Positions 1 to 6,318 of a stretch of 11,498 nucleotides of DNA are shown piece after piece. The notes beneath the pieces were generated by a model. That model was not told the DNA's origin and ran no database searches. It saw nothing but the letters and a program-made list of their open reading frames with translations. Source of the DNA: AC-37 sp036386455 (GTDB lineage: Bacteria; Actinomycetota; Thermoleophilia; Solirubrobacterales; Thermoleophilaceae); the NCBI GenBank assembly GCA_036386455.1, contig DASVVS010000018.1:1-11498 (forward strand). Direction: 5' to 3'. A program made the position numbers and the translations under genes. Position 1 is the stretch's first letter. The number at the start of each line of letters is the position of its first letter.

Positions 1-429
1 ACCGGCTACCGGGTCCTGCACGCCGCCGACGCGTTCTGGCGGCCGTCGAACGCCACCGGCGTCCTGAACACCGACCTGGCCAAGCAGCTCGAGACGGACG
101 CGCTCGGCGCGCGGCTGTGGCGCCTGGGGCCCGGGCAGACGGTCACCAAGCACCGCCACCGCACGCAGACGGAGCTGTACGTGCTGCTCGAGGGCACCGG
201 ACGCGTGCGGATCGGCGACGACGTGCTGACCCTCGCGCCGCTGTCGGCGCTGACCGTCGAGCCGCGCACGGTGCGCCAGGTCTTCAACGACACCGAGGCC
301 GACGCGCTGTGGCTCGTCTGCGGCGCACCGCCCGAGCCGGCGAACACCCTCGAGATGAGCCCGGAGACCCTGGCCGACCTCTATCCCGACGGTCCCACGG
401 CCCTGCCGCCGGAGCTCGCCGGTCCCTGA
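1..429 (+). CDS. Cupin domain-containing protein, 5'-truncated by the window
   Basis: The reading frame is open from base 1 and stops with TGA at 427-429, giving 142 residues; the true start lies at or before the window edge. The core is a single small beta-barrel cupin. Motif 1 reads as G-P-G-Q then H51-R-H53, E58 and G65/G67, which matches the metal-binding G(X)5HXH(X)4E(X)6G pattern. In motif 2, E87-P88-R89 leads to R92-Q93-V94-F95-N96, so the position that usually carries the third metal-binding histidine appears to be Gln93. The N-terminal segment (F12-W13-R14-P15-S16-N17, then N23-T24-D25-L26) resembles a subgroup of small actinobacterial cupins. The substrate is unknown: small cupins range from enzymes to sugar- or metal-binding sensors. 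No signal peptide is visible in the part present, so it is probably cytoplasmic. The brkB-like gene follows after 11 bases and may be cotranscribed. Family assignment is firm, function is not. Confidence 0.85.
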   Translation, partial: TGYRVLHAADAFWRPSNATGVLNTDLAKQLETDALGARLWRLGPGQTVTKHRHRTQTELYVLLEGTGRVRIGDDVLTLAPLSALTVEPRTVRQVFNDTEADALWLVCGAPPEPANTLEMSPETLADLYPDGPTALPPELAGP

Positions 430-440
430 CCTCCGCCTCG

Positions 441-1319
441 ATGCGTCCGCTGGGTTCCGTGTGGTCGGTGACGAAGCGGGTCGTCGTGTCGTTCTACGAC
501 GACCAGGCGACCCACCACGCCGCGGCGCTGACCTACTACGCGCTGATGTCGCTGTTCCCGACGCTGCTGCTGGGCGTCTCGCTGCTCGGCCTCATAGGCG
601 AGTACCCCGGCACCTACGACTCGATCGTCGCCTACCTCCGCGACGTCGTGCCCGAGACGACGCTGGCGCCGATCGACGATGCGGTTCGCGCGGCCCTGAG
701 GAGCAAGGGAACGGCCGCGCTGGCCCTGGCGGTCAGCGTGCTCACCGTCCTCTACGGGGCGACCGGCTACCTCGAGGCCGCCAGAAGGGCGCTCAACGTC
801 GTCTTCGAGGCGGATGGCGGCCGGAGCTTCCTGCGCCGCAAGCTGACCGACGCGGCCTCGACGGTCGTGCTCTTCGTGCTGGTCCTCGCGACGCTCGTGC
901 TGGTCTTCGTGGGCGAAGATGCAGCCCGCGACCTGGCCGGTCCCACGGCGGCGTCGATCTGGAGGATGGCGAGATGGCCCGCCGCACTGGCCAGCGCGAT
1001 GCTCGTCTTCTCGTTCATCTACTACGTGACGCCCGACGTCAAGCAGCGGGCGTTCCGCTGGATCACCCCGGGCGCGGCGGCGGGGGTGGTCGCCTGGATC
1101 GCCATCTCGGCCGCGTTCTCCGAGTACCTCGGGCACTTCGGGAGCTTCAACGTGACCTACGGATCGTTCGCCGCCGCGATCATCCTGCTGTTCTGGCTCT
1201 GGCTCACGAACGTGGCGCTCCTCTTCGGCGCCGAGGTGAACGCCGAGATCGAGCGTCAGAAGGAGCTCTCGGAGGGCATTCCCGAGTCCGAGACGCTGGA
1301 CCTTCCCGCGCGCGGCTGA
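441..1319 (+). CDS. YihY/BrkB-family inner membrane protein
   Basis: This is a 292-residue integral membrane protein of the YihY/virulence factor BrkB family (once mislabelled ribonuclease BN). The family hallmark is near the N-terminus: F18-Y19-D20-D21, then A27-A28-A29-L30-T31-Y32-Y33-A34-L35-M36-S37-L38-F39-P40. About six hydrophobic helices follow, roughly at residues 30-52, 92-115, 138-160, 180-200, 210-233 and 245-268. The last carries the typical Y-G-S-F-A-A-A-I-I-L-L-F-W-L-W pattern and ends in A-E-V-N-A-E. Length is normal for the family. The ATG at 441 is chosen because the upstream part of the open frame overlaps the cupin gene and is low-quality sequence. No clear Shine-Dalgarno sequence precedes it, so translation may rely on readthrough from the cupin gene 11 bases upstream. 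The molecular role of the family is not settled. It converges on the DUF2207 gene with only 15 bases between stop codons. Confidence 0.93.
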   Translation: MRPLGSVWSVTKRVVVSFYDDQATHHAAALTYYALMSLFPTLLLGVSLLGLIGEYPGTYDSIVAYLRDVVPETTLAPIDDAVRAALRSKGTAALALAVSVLTVLYGATGYLEAARRALNVVFEADGGRSFLRRKLTDAASTVVLFVLVLATLVLVFVGEDAARDLAGPTAASIWRMARWPAALASAMLVFSFIYYVTPDVKQRAFRWITPGAAAGVVAWIAISAAFSEYLGHFGSFNVTYGSFAAAIILLFWLWLTNVALLFGAEVNAEIERQKELSEGIPESETLDLPARG

Positions 1320-1334
1320 GAACGGGCGCGACGC

Positions 1335-3236
1335 TCACCAAGCGCCGCCGCCGCCACCCCCGCCTCCGCCGCCGCCCCCGCCCGAGAAGCCGCCACCGCC
1401 GCCGTCCGAGCCGCTCGACGGTGGCGAGAGCGCGCTCGAGAACCCGCTCGACACGCCCGAGATGCTCGAGCCCGAGTAGAAGCTCTCGCCGCCGGCGTAG
1501 TAGCCCGGGGCGTAGATCCCGCTCTCCTGCGAAAGCGCCTCCGGCGCGGCGATCTTCGCCGCCTGGAGCACGCGGTCGGCGAGCCCGAACGCGATGCCGT
1601 ACACGAGCAGCCGCTCCCACAGGACGATCGACGAGGGCGGCGCCTCCTGAAGCCTCGGGAAGTCGCGCAGGTAGCGGCGGAACGCCGCCCAGCGAGCCGC
1701 CTCCAGCGCCGCCGCGGCGGTCCAGCGGCGGCGCAGCCGCTCGTTGCGCAGCGCGCCCACGAGCACGACGGCGTTGATCGCCGCGGCCACGCCGAGGGCG
1801 ATCTGCACGACCTCCCCCCAGCGCACGAGGCGCGCGTCGAGCCCGACCACGCCGATGGCGATGAGCGCGACGGCGGCCGCGGCCATCGCGGCGGCGGCGA
1901 TGGCGATCGCCCTCGCGCCGCGGTTGTCGTACCAGCCGCGGCGCGCGAACTCCTTCGCGATCTTCTCCTGCCACGAGCTGTAGGTCTGCGCGTTGGCCTC
2001 GCGCGAGCCCTTGATCTTGTCCGAGAGCTCCGAGAGCGGCACCGGCCCGTTGCCGAGCGCACGTTCGAGGATCTTCGCCACGCCCTTGTCGAGCGGCGTG
2101 GCGGTCCCCGTCGCACCCTTGCGCGAGAGCATCAGGTCGGGCCCGGCGCGCTTGCCGAGCGCGCCCCAGCTCCACTTCTCGGTGGTGATCGCCTCGGTGG
2201 TGAGGAAGCCGCGGCGGATCAGGTCGAACAGCGTCGCGGTGAACTCGGCGCCGCCGGGCTTCGTCGACTGCCGCAACAGCGGGGCGACCAGCGCCGGCGG
2301 GTCGTCGGACGGCGGCTCCTGCTCGTACTCGCGGTCGTAGTCGGCCACCCGCCGCTCGCGGGAGAACACGAGCCAGACGAGGCCCAGGATCGCGGCGGCG
2401 GGAGCGACCCCCAGCAGCAGCAGGAGCAGCAGCTTGCTCGGCAGGTGCTCGAGCGCGTCGTCGATCTTGCGGCGGTTCTCCTCGTAGTCGGCGGCGTCGG
2501 CGCGCTCCTCGGCGAGGATCCGCTCGCGTCCGGCGCCCCTGACCACCCGCGCGCGCTTCGCCGAGGTCAGCATCGAGCGCGGGAACAGCAGCCGCATCTC
2601 CACGAACTGCTCGTCCGGGACGTCCAGCGCGCGGAGCTGCGCGACGCCGCCTCGGAAGGCGGTGTCCCCGCGCACGGAGACCGGGTGGCCGAACACGCGC
2701 GCGTTGCGGCCCGTCACCTCGCCGGGGGCGGCCATCGTGCCCCGCAGCCGCCCCAGCCCGGTCTTCCACGTGCTGCCCCAGACCTGCAGGTTGAGGTCGA
2801 CCACGTCGTCGTAGGCCACCGCCAGGCCGGAGATCCGGTAGCGGATCGTGTACGTGCGCCGCTCGTTGAAAGCGCGGTAGCGCCAGACGATCCGCTGCCT
2901 GCCGTCCACGACCCCGGTCCCGAACTGCGACGCCGGGCCCTCGGTGCCGAGCGTGAGCGAGCCGCCCGGCCTGTACCGGTCGCCGCCCTCGGAGACCGAG
3001 ACCCGGTCCACGGACTCGCCCTCGCGCAGCGGTATCTCGCGGAAGGCGCCGGTGAACGAGCCGTCGTAGTCGAAGGTGATCGACTCGCGGACCAGGACCG
3101 CCCCGTCGGCCGCGACGCGCGCCTGCACCTGCGCCTCCGGCAGCCTGAAGGACTTCGCGCCGGCGGGACCGGCGGTGACGAGTAGGAGGAGCACGGCGAG
3201 CGCCGCCGCCAGCGCGGCGGGCGCCCGGCGGGTCAG
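1335..3236 (-). CDS. DUF2207-domain membrane protein with poly-glycine C-terminus
   Basis: This exported membrane protein of the DUF2207 (YciQ-like) family has 633 residues if started at CTG 3236-3234. A GTG at 3194-3192 gives 619 residues but leaves a hydrophobic stub without a basic n-region. From the CTG, residues 1-27 form a textbook Sec signal (T-R-R, hydrophobic core, A-G-A before K28). Residues about 30-240 are the extracytoplasmic beta-rich domain with the motif I-T-F-D-Y-D-G-S-F-T-G-A-F-R-E-I. Membrane helices lie near 267-291, 440-463 and 474-494. Between the first two is a cytoplasmic segment with the family's F-D-L-I-R-R-G-F-L helix. The C-terminus has the usual W-x2-F-x2-Y-L region and ends in 13 consecutive glycines then A-W. 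The lemA-type gene lies immediately upstream, an arrangement often seen for these families, and suggests joint function at the envelope. Biochemical activity is unknown. The family call is firm; the start is inference. Confidence 0.88.
   Translation of the reverse strand: MTRRAPAALAAALAVLLLLVTAGPAGAKSFRLPEAQVQARVAADGAVLVRESITFDYDGSFTGAFREIPLREGESVDRVSVSEGGDRYRPGGSLTLGTEGPASQFGTGVVDGRQRIVWRYRAFNERRTYTIRYRISGLAVAYDDVVDLNLQVWGSTWKTGLGRLRGTMAAPGEVTGRNARVFGHPVSVRGDTAFRGGVAQLRALDVPDEQFVEMRLLFPRSMLTSAKRARVVRGAGRERILAEERADAADYEENRRKIDDALEHLPSKLLLLLLLGVAPAAAILGLVWLVFSRERRVADYDREYEQEPPSDDPPALVAPLLRQSTKPGGAEFTATLFDLIRRGFLTTEAITTEKWSWGALGKRAGPDLMLSRKGATGTATPLDKGVAKILERALGNGPVPLSELSDKIKGSREANAQTYSSWQEKIAKEFARRGWYDNRGARAIAIAAAAMAAAAVALIAIGVVGLDARLVRWGEVVQIALGVAAAINAVVLVGALRNERLRRRWTAAAALEAARWAAFRRYLRDFPRLQEAPPSSIVLWERLLVYGIAFGLADRVLQAAKIAAPEALSQESGIYAPGYYAGGESFYSGSSISGVSSGFSSALSPPSSGSDGGGGGFSGGGGGGGGGGGGGAW
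1344..1403 (-). repeat. Glycine-codon low-complexity tract in the DUF2207 gene
   Basis: The 3' end of the DUF2207 gene encodes 13 consecutive glycines (1344-1382), then, reading toward the N-terminus, Ser, Phe and five more glycines (1389-1403). All four glycine codons occur in the 13-residue run (GGC, GGT, GGG and GGA), so it is not a pure trinucleotide repeat. The plus strand appears as a C-rich run of GCC, CCC, ACC and TCC. DUF2207 proteins commonly end in glycine-rich tails, so this is expected in kind, though the unbroken run is long. Confidence 0.9.
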
Positions 3237-3787
3237 AAGCTCACCGGCACCGGCTCGCGCGCCGGGTCACCGCCCTCGACCGTGAAGTACTCGCGCAGCC
3301 TGAACCCGAAGGCGTTGGCGACGATGTTCGTGGGCACCTGCTGGCAGGCGTTGTTGAGGGTCAGCACGGTGTCGTTGTACACCTGCCTGGCGGTCGCGAT
3401 CTTGTTCTCGGTGGTGCCGAGCTCGGTCTGGAGCTGCTGGAAGTTCTCGGTGGCCCGCAGGGCGGGGTAGTTCTCGGCGACGGCCATCAGCCGGCCGAGC
3501 GCGCCCGACAGCGCCGTTTCCGCCTGCGCCTGCGCCGCGGGCCCCTGCGCCTGCTGTGCCGCGCTGCGCGCCTCCGTGACGGCCTCGAAGGTGCCGCGCT
3601 CGTGCGCGGCGTAGCCCTTGACCGTCTCCACGAGGTTGGGGATCAGGTCGTGGCGGCGGCGCAGCTGAACGTCGACCTGCGCCCAGGCGTTCTCCGCCCG
3701 GTTGCGCTTGGCGACGAGGCTGTTGTAGATCAGCACCACGCCGATCGCGAGCAGGACGGCTACGGCGAGGACGATCCAGAGGGCCAT
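3233..3787 (-). CDS. LemA family protein
   Basis: This 184-residue protein has an N-terminal membrane anchor (about residues 3-21) followed by the LemA four-helix bundle. Family signatures are clear: Y21-N22-x-L, then R-A-E-N-A-W-A-Q-V-D-V-Q-L-R-R-R-H-D-L-I-P-N-L-V-E, the N-F-Q-Q-L-Q-T-E-L segment, the R-Q-V-Y-N-D-T-V and N-N repeats, and V-P-T-N-I-V-A-N-A-F-G-F near the C-terminus. Length is typical. The anchor suggests the bundle sits outside or at the face of the cytoplasmic membrane; the biochemical role of LemA proteins is not established. ATG 3787-3785 is chosen because it places the anchor at the N-terminus. No Shine-Dalgarno sequence precedes it (CGCGCCC). The stop codon TGA (3235-3233) overlaps the proposed CTG start of the DUF2207 gene, giving a CTGA junction. 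The gene is divergent from the propeller gene with 42 bases between starts. Confidence 0.95.
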   Translation of the reverse strand: MALWIVLAVAVLLAIGVVLIYNSLVAKRNRAENAWAQVDVQLRRRHDLIPNLVETVKGYAAHERGTFEAVTEARSAAQQAQGPAAQAQAETALSGALGRLMAVAENYPALRATENFQQLQTELGTTENKIATARQVYNDTVLTLNNACQQVPTNIVANAFGFRLREYFTVEGGDPAREPVPVSF

Positions 3788-3814
3788 GGGCGCGGGATTG
3801 GATCACGCGCGGCC

Positions 3815-3820
3815 TAGACT
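3815..3820 (+). promoter_or_regulatory. Candidate -10 element (TAGACT) for the propeller gene
   Basis: TAGACT matches the actinobacterial TANNNT -10 pattern and ends 9 bases before ATG 3830. This would put transcription start about 0-3 bases upstream of the start codon, giving a leaderless or nearly leaderless message. No convincing -35 (TTGACA-like) lies at the right distance. A minus-strand TAGGCC overlaps it and could be a weaker -10 for lemA, but it lacks the final T. The element sits in the 42-base divergent gap, which also holds two direct copies of CTAGA (3814-3818 and 3826-3830). Confidence 0.45.
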
Positions 3821-3829
3821 CGCAACTAG

Positions 3830-5428
3830 ATGAGGCCGGCGAGGACCATCCGAATCGCCGTGCTCGCGGTCACGCTCGCCCTCATGGCGCTCGCGGCGCC
3901 CGCCGCCCCCGCCGAGACCGCGACCTCTCCCCCGCCGCCCGGCACGCGCCCGGTGCTCCTGGTCGGCAACAACTGGGAGGGCACCGCCGACATCCTCGAC
4001 GTGCCGAGCTACGAGCGGATCCGCCGGGTCAACGTGGTCCCGGACCTCGCCGAGCGCCAGGCGGAGAACCTGACTCCCGCGCGCGCGCCGATCGCGCTGT
4101 TCGTGCGCACGCAGGTCGGCGAGGGGCACGACCAGATGGTCGACGACCTCTACGTGAGCAAGGACGGGCGCACCCTGTTCGTGTCGCGGCCGAGCTTCGA
4201 CGACGTGGTGGCGATCGACCTCGCGACCGGCGCCATCCGCTGGCGCACCGTGCTCACCGGCGTCCGCGCCGACCACATGGCGATCTCGCCCGACGGCACG
4301 CGGCTCGCGGTCTCGACGGCGAGCACCGCCGGGCCCAGCACGGTGAACGTGATCGACACGGCGAGCGGCCAGATCGTCGGCACCTTCCCCTCGGGCGACA
4401 CGCCGCACGAGAACGTCTACTCGCGCGACGGCAGCCGGATCTTCCACGCGAGCATCGGGCGGGTGTACACGGCGACCGACGACCCGGCGCTCGACGAGAC
4501 CAAGGGCAGGCGCGTCTTCGAGATCGTGGACGCGCGCACGCTCGAGGTGCTGAAGGAGTGGAACATGGCCCAGAAGCTGGCCGAGGCCGGCCACCCGGGC
4601 ATGAGCGCGGCGGTGCGCCCCATGGCGCTCTCGCCCGACGAGAGGACGCTGTACTTCCAGGTGTCGTTCTTCCACGGGTTCGTGGAGTTCGACCTGGCGA
4701 GCGAGAAGGTCACGCGGGTCGCGAACCTCCCCACCACCGAGGACACTCCGCCGCGACGCGAGGACTACATCCTCGACTCGGCCCACCATGGGATCGCGAT
4801 GGACGGCGCGGGCAAGAAGCTCTGCGTCGCGGGCACCATGTCCAACTACGCGGCGATCGTGCGGCGCGACGACTTCTCACACCGCGTCCACAAGCTCGGC
4901 GCGCGGACCTACTGGTCCACCACCAGTGCGGACGGCAAGTACTGCTACGTCTCGGTCGCGGGCGACGACACGATGTCGATCATCTCCTACGCCACCGAGA
5001 AGGAGGTCGCCCGCGTGCCGGTCGGCGACCACCCGCAGCGCGCGCGCACCGCGGACGTGTCCACGGCGATCTTCGGCGAGCCGCCCGCGCAGCCGCGCAA
5101 GTCGCGGCCGCTCTCGCTGCACCCGCGGCCCGCGCGCGACGGCCGGACCGTCCGGCTGCACGGGCGGCTGGGGCTGTCCAAGGGCATCACCGACTGCTCC
5201 GGCCTCGTGCGGCTCGACCTGCGCCACAGGGGCGCGGTGGTCTCACGCAGCGCGGTCAAGCTCCGCACGACGAAGGTCGGCTGCTCGTACGTGAAGACGC
5301 TGCGCCTCCCCGCCGAGCTCGCGAAGAAGTCGAAGCGCCCGCTCCGCCTCGTCGCGAACGCCCGCTTCGTGGGGAATGCCGCGCTGCTGCCGCGGGCCGC
5401 GCAGGCGCGCTCCGTCCGGATTCGCTAG
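3830..5428 (+). CDS. Secreted YncE/YVTN-like beta-propeller protein
   Basis: This 532-residue protein has a Sec signal peptide (R-P-A-R-T-I-R n-region, hydrophobic core, A-P-A cut near residue 28). Residues about 40-420 form a beta-propeller made of YVTN/WD-like blades. Repeated units of the type S-x-D-G-x-x-L-x-V-S followed by V-x-x-I-D-x-A-T-G occur, for example S-K-D-G-R-T-L-F-V-S, I-S-P-D-G-T-R-L-A-V-S, L-S-P-D-E-R-T-L-Y-F and S-A-D-G-K-Y-C-Y-V-S. A Q-P-R-K-S-R linker leads to a C-terminal domain of about 100 residues that looks like a beta-sandwich and holds Cys456 and Cys485, a plausible disulfide pair. Such propellers in bacteria bind ligands or serve as scaffolds; the ligand is unknown and no catalytic motif is visible. 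ATG 3830 is supported by the signal peptide and a -10-like hexamer just upstream. The ATP-grasp gene begins 4 bases after the stop, suggesting an operon. Confidence 0.87.
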   Translation: MRPARTIRIAVLAVTLALMALAAPAAPAETATSPPPPGTRPVLLVGNNWEGTADILDVPSYERIRRVNVVPDLAERQAENLTPARAPIALFVRTQVGEGHDQMVDDLYVSKDGRTLFVSRPSFDDVVAIDLATGAIRWRTVLTGVRADHMAISPDGTRLAVSTASTAGPSTVNVIDTASGQIVGTFPSGDTPHENVYSRDGSRIFHASIGRVYTATDDPALDETKGRRVFEIVDARTLEVLKEWNMAQKLAEAGHPGMSAAVRPMALSPDERTLYFQVSFFHGFVEFDLASEKVTRVANLPTTEDTPPRREDYILDSAHHGIAMDGAGKKLCVAGTMSNYAAIVRRDDFSHRVHKLGARTYWSTTSADGKYCYVSVAGDDTMSIISYATEKEVARVPVGDHPQRARTADVSTAIFGEPPAQPRKSRPLSLHPRPARDGRTVRLHGRLGLSKGITDCSGLVRLDLRHRGAVVSRSAVKLRTTKVGCSYVKTLRLPAELAKKSKRPLRLVANARFVGNAALLPRAAQARSVRIR

Positions 5429-5432
5429 GCCG

Positions 5433-6296
5433 TTGCGCGTCGCCCTCGCCACGTGCGCCCCCATGCCGGGGGGCAACCCGGACGACCGCCCGGTCGCCGA
5501 GCTCGTCGGGGCGCGCTGGGAGATCTGGGACGACCCGTCCGTCGACTGGGCCTCCTACGACCGCGTCGTGCTGCGCTCGGTCTGGGACTACACGGGACGC
5601 GCGGACGAGTTCCTGACCTGGTGCCGCGCCGTCGGGCCGGAGCGGCTGCGCAACCACCCCGAGCTGGTGGCCTTCAACTCGGACAAGTGCTACCTGGAGT
5701 CGCTGTCGGCCCCAACCGTGCCCACGCAGTTCGTCGAGCCGGGCGCGCCCGCGCCCGAGCTGAGCGGCGAGGTCGTGGTCAAGCCCACCGTGTCGGCGGG
5801 CGCGAGGAGCACGGGCCGCTTCCGCCCCGAGGCGCACAGCGGAGCGCGCGCGCTGATCGAGGAGATAACCGCCGGCGGGCGCACGGCGATGATCCAGCCG
5901 TTCCTCGAGGACGTCGAGGCGCGCGGCGAGGTCGCGCTGGTGCACTTCGGCGGCGAGCTGTCGCACACGCTCCTCAAGCGCAGCGTGCTGGCGCCGGACG
6001 AGGTCGCGCCCATCGCCGAGCAGAACCCGCTGGGCATGGCCGCCGCGATGCTCGAGGACGGCCTCGTGACGGCCGGCGAGGCGAGCCCGGCGGAGACCGC
6101 GCTGGCGCGCTCGGTCCTGGAGGAGGTCGCCGCCCGCTTCGGCGGGATGCCGCTGTATGCCCGGGTCGACCTCGTTCGCGACGCGGGCGGCCGGCCCGTC
6201 CTGCTCGAGCTCGAGGCGGTCGAGCCGCACCTGTACCTAGCGACGAGCGCGGGGGCCGCCGAGCGGTTCGCGCGCGCGATCGCCGAGGCTCGCTGA
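5433..6296 (+). CDS. ATP-grasp ligase, O-ureido-serine cyclo-ligase (DcsG)-like
   Basis: This is a 287-residue cytoplasmic ATP-grasp protein. Motifs seen: an N-terminal R-V-A-L-A-T strand, W32-D-D-P-x-V-D-W39, R48-S-x-W-D-Y53, N82-S-D-K85, V115-V-K117-P-x-V-S-A-G-A-R125-x-T-G-R129, Q155-P-F then G165-E166, S177-H178, Y242-A-R-V-D246 and L258-E-L-E261-x-x-E-P265. K85, K117, E166, D246 and E259-E261 are plausible nucleotide and metal contacts. This pattern resembles DcsG, the ATP-dependent cyclo-ligase of D-cycloserine synthesis, and the wider glutathione-synthetase-like group. No other cycloserine genes are in the window, so the substrate is unknown. TTG 5433 is preferred: it gives the short M-R-V-A-L-A-T start usual for the group and leaves a 4-base gap after the propeller gene. 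An in-frame ATG at 5376 would overlap that gene by 53 bases and adds an Arg/Pro-rich leader; ATG 5463 would remove the first strand. Confidence 0.85.
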   Translation: MRVALATCAPMPGGNPDDRPVAELVGARWEIWDDPSVDWASYDRVVLRSVWDYTGRADEFLTWCRAVGPERLRNHPELVAFNSDKCYLESLSAPTVPTQFVEPGAPAPELSGEVVVKPTVSAGARSTGRFRPEAHSGARALIEEITAGGRTAMIQPFLEDVEARGEVALVHFGGELSHTLLKRSVLAPDEVAPIAEQNPLGMAAAMLEDGLVTAGEASPAETALARSVLEEVAARFGGMPLYARVDLVRDAGGRPVLLELEAVEPHLYLATSAGAAERFARAIAEAR

Positions 6297-6318
6297 GGCG
6301 GAGCCGGCCGGCGCCCCC

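Noticed and set aside
1204..2769. A 521-codon minus-strand open frame within the DUF2207 gene
   Set aside because: It is off-frame, Arg-rich and featureless; the DUF2207 frame has a signal peptide, membrane helices and family motifs.
3811..3816. Minus-strand TAGGCC as a -10 element for lemA
   Set aside because: It lacks the final T of TANNNT and would leave a leader of about 17 bases without a ribosome site; kept only as a possibility.
5433..6296. A D-cycloserine biosynthetic cluster suggested by the DcsG-like ligase
   Set aside because: None of the other pathway enzymes is present in the neighbouring genes; only a single ATP-grasp enzyme is seen.
6297..6318. GC-rich palindromic stretch (GCCGGCCGGC) between the converging ATP-grasp and Vps62-like genes as a two-way terminator
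   Set aside because: The gap is 22 bases, any stem is short and overlapping, and there is no T run on either strand.
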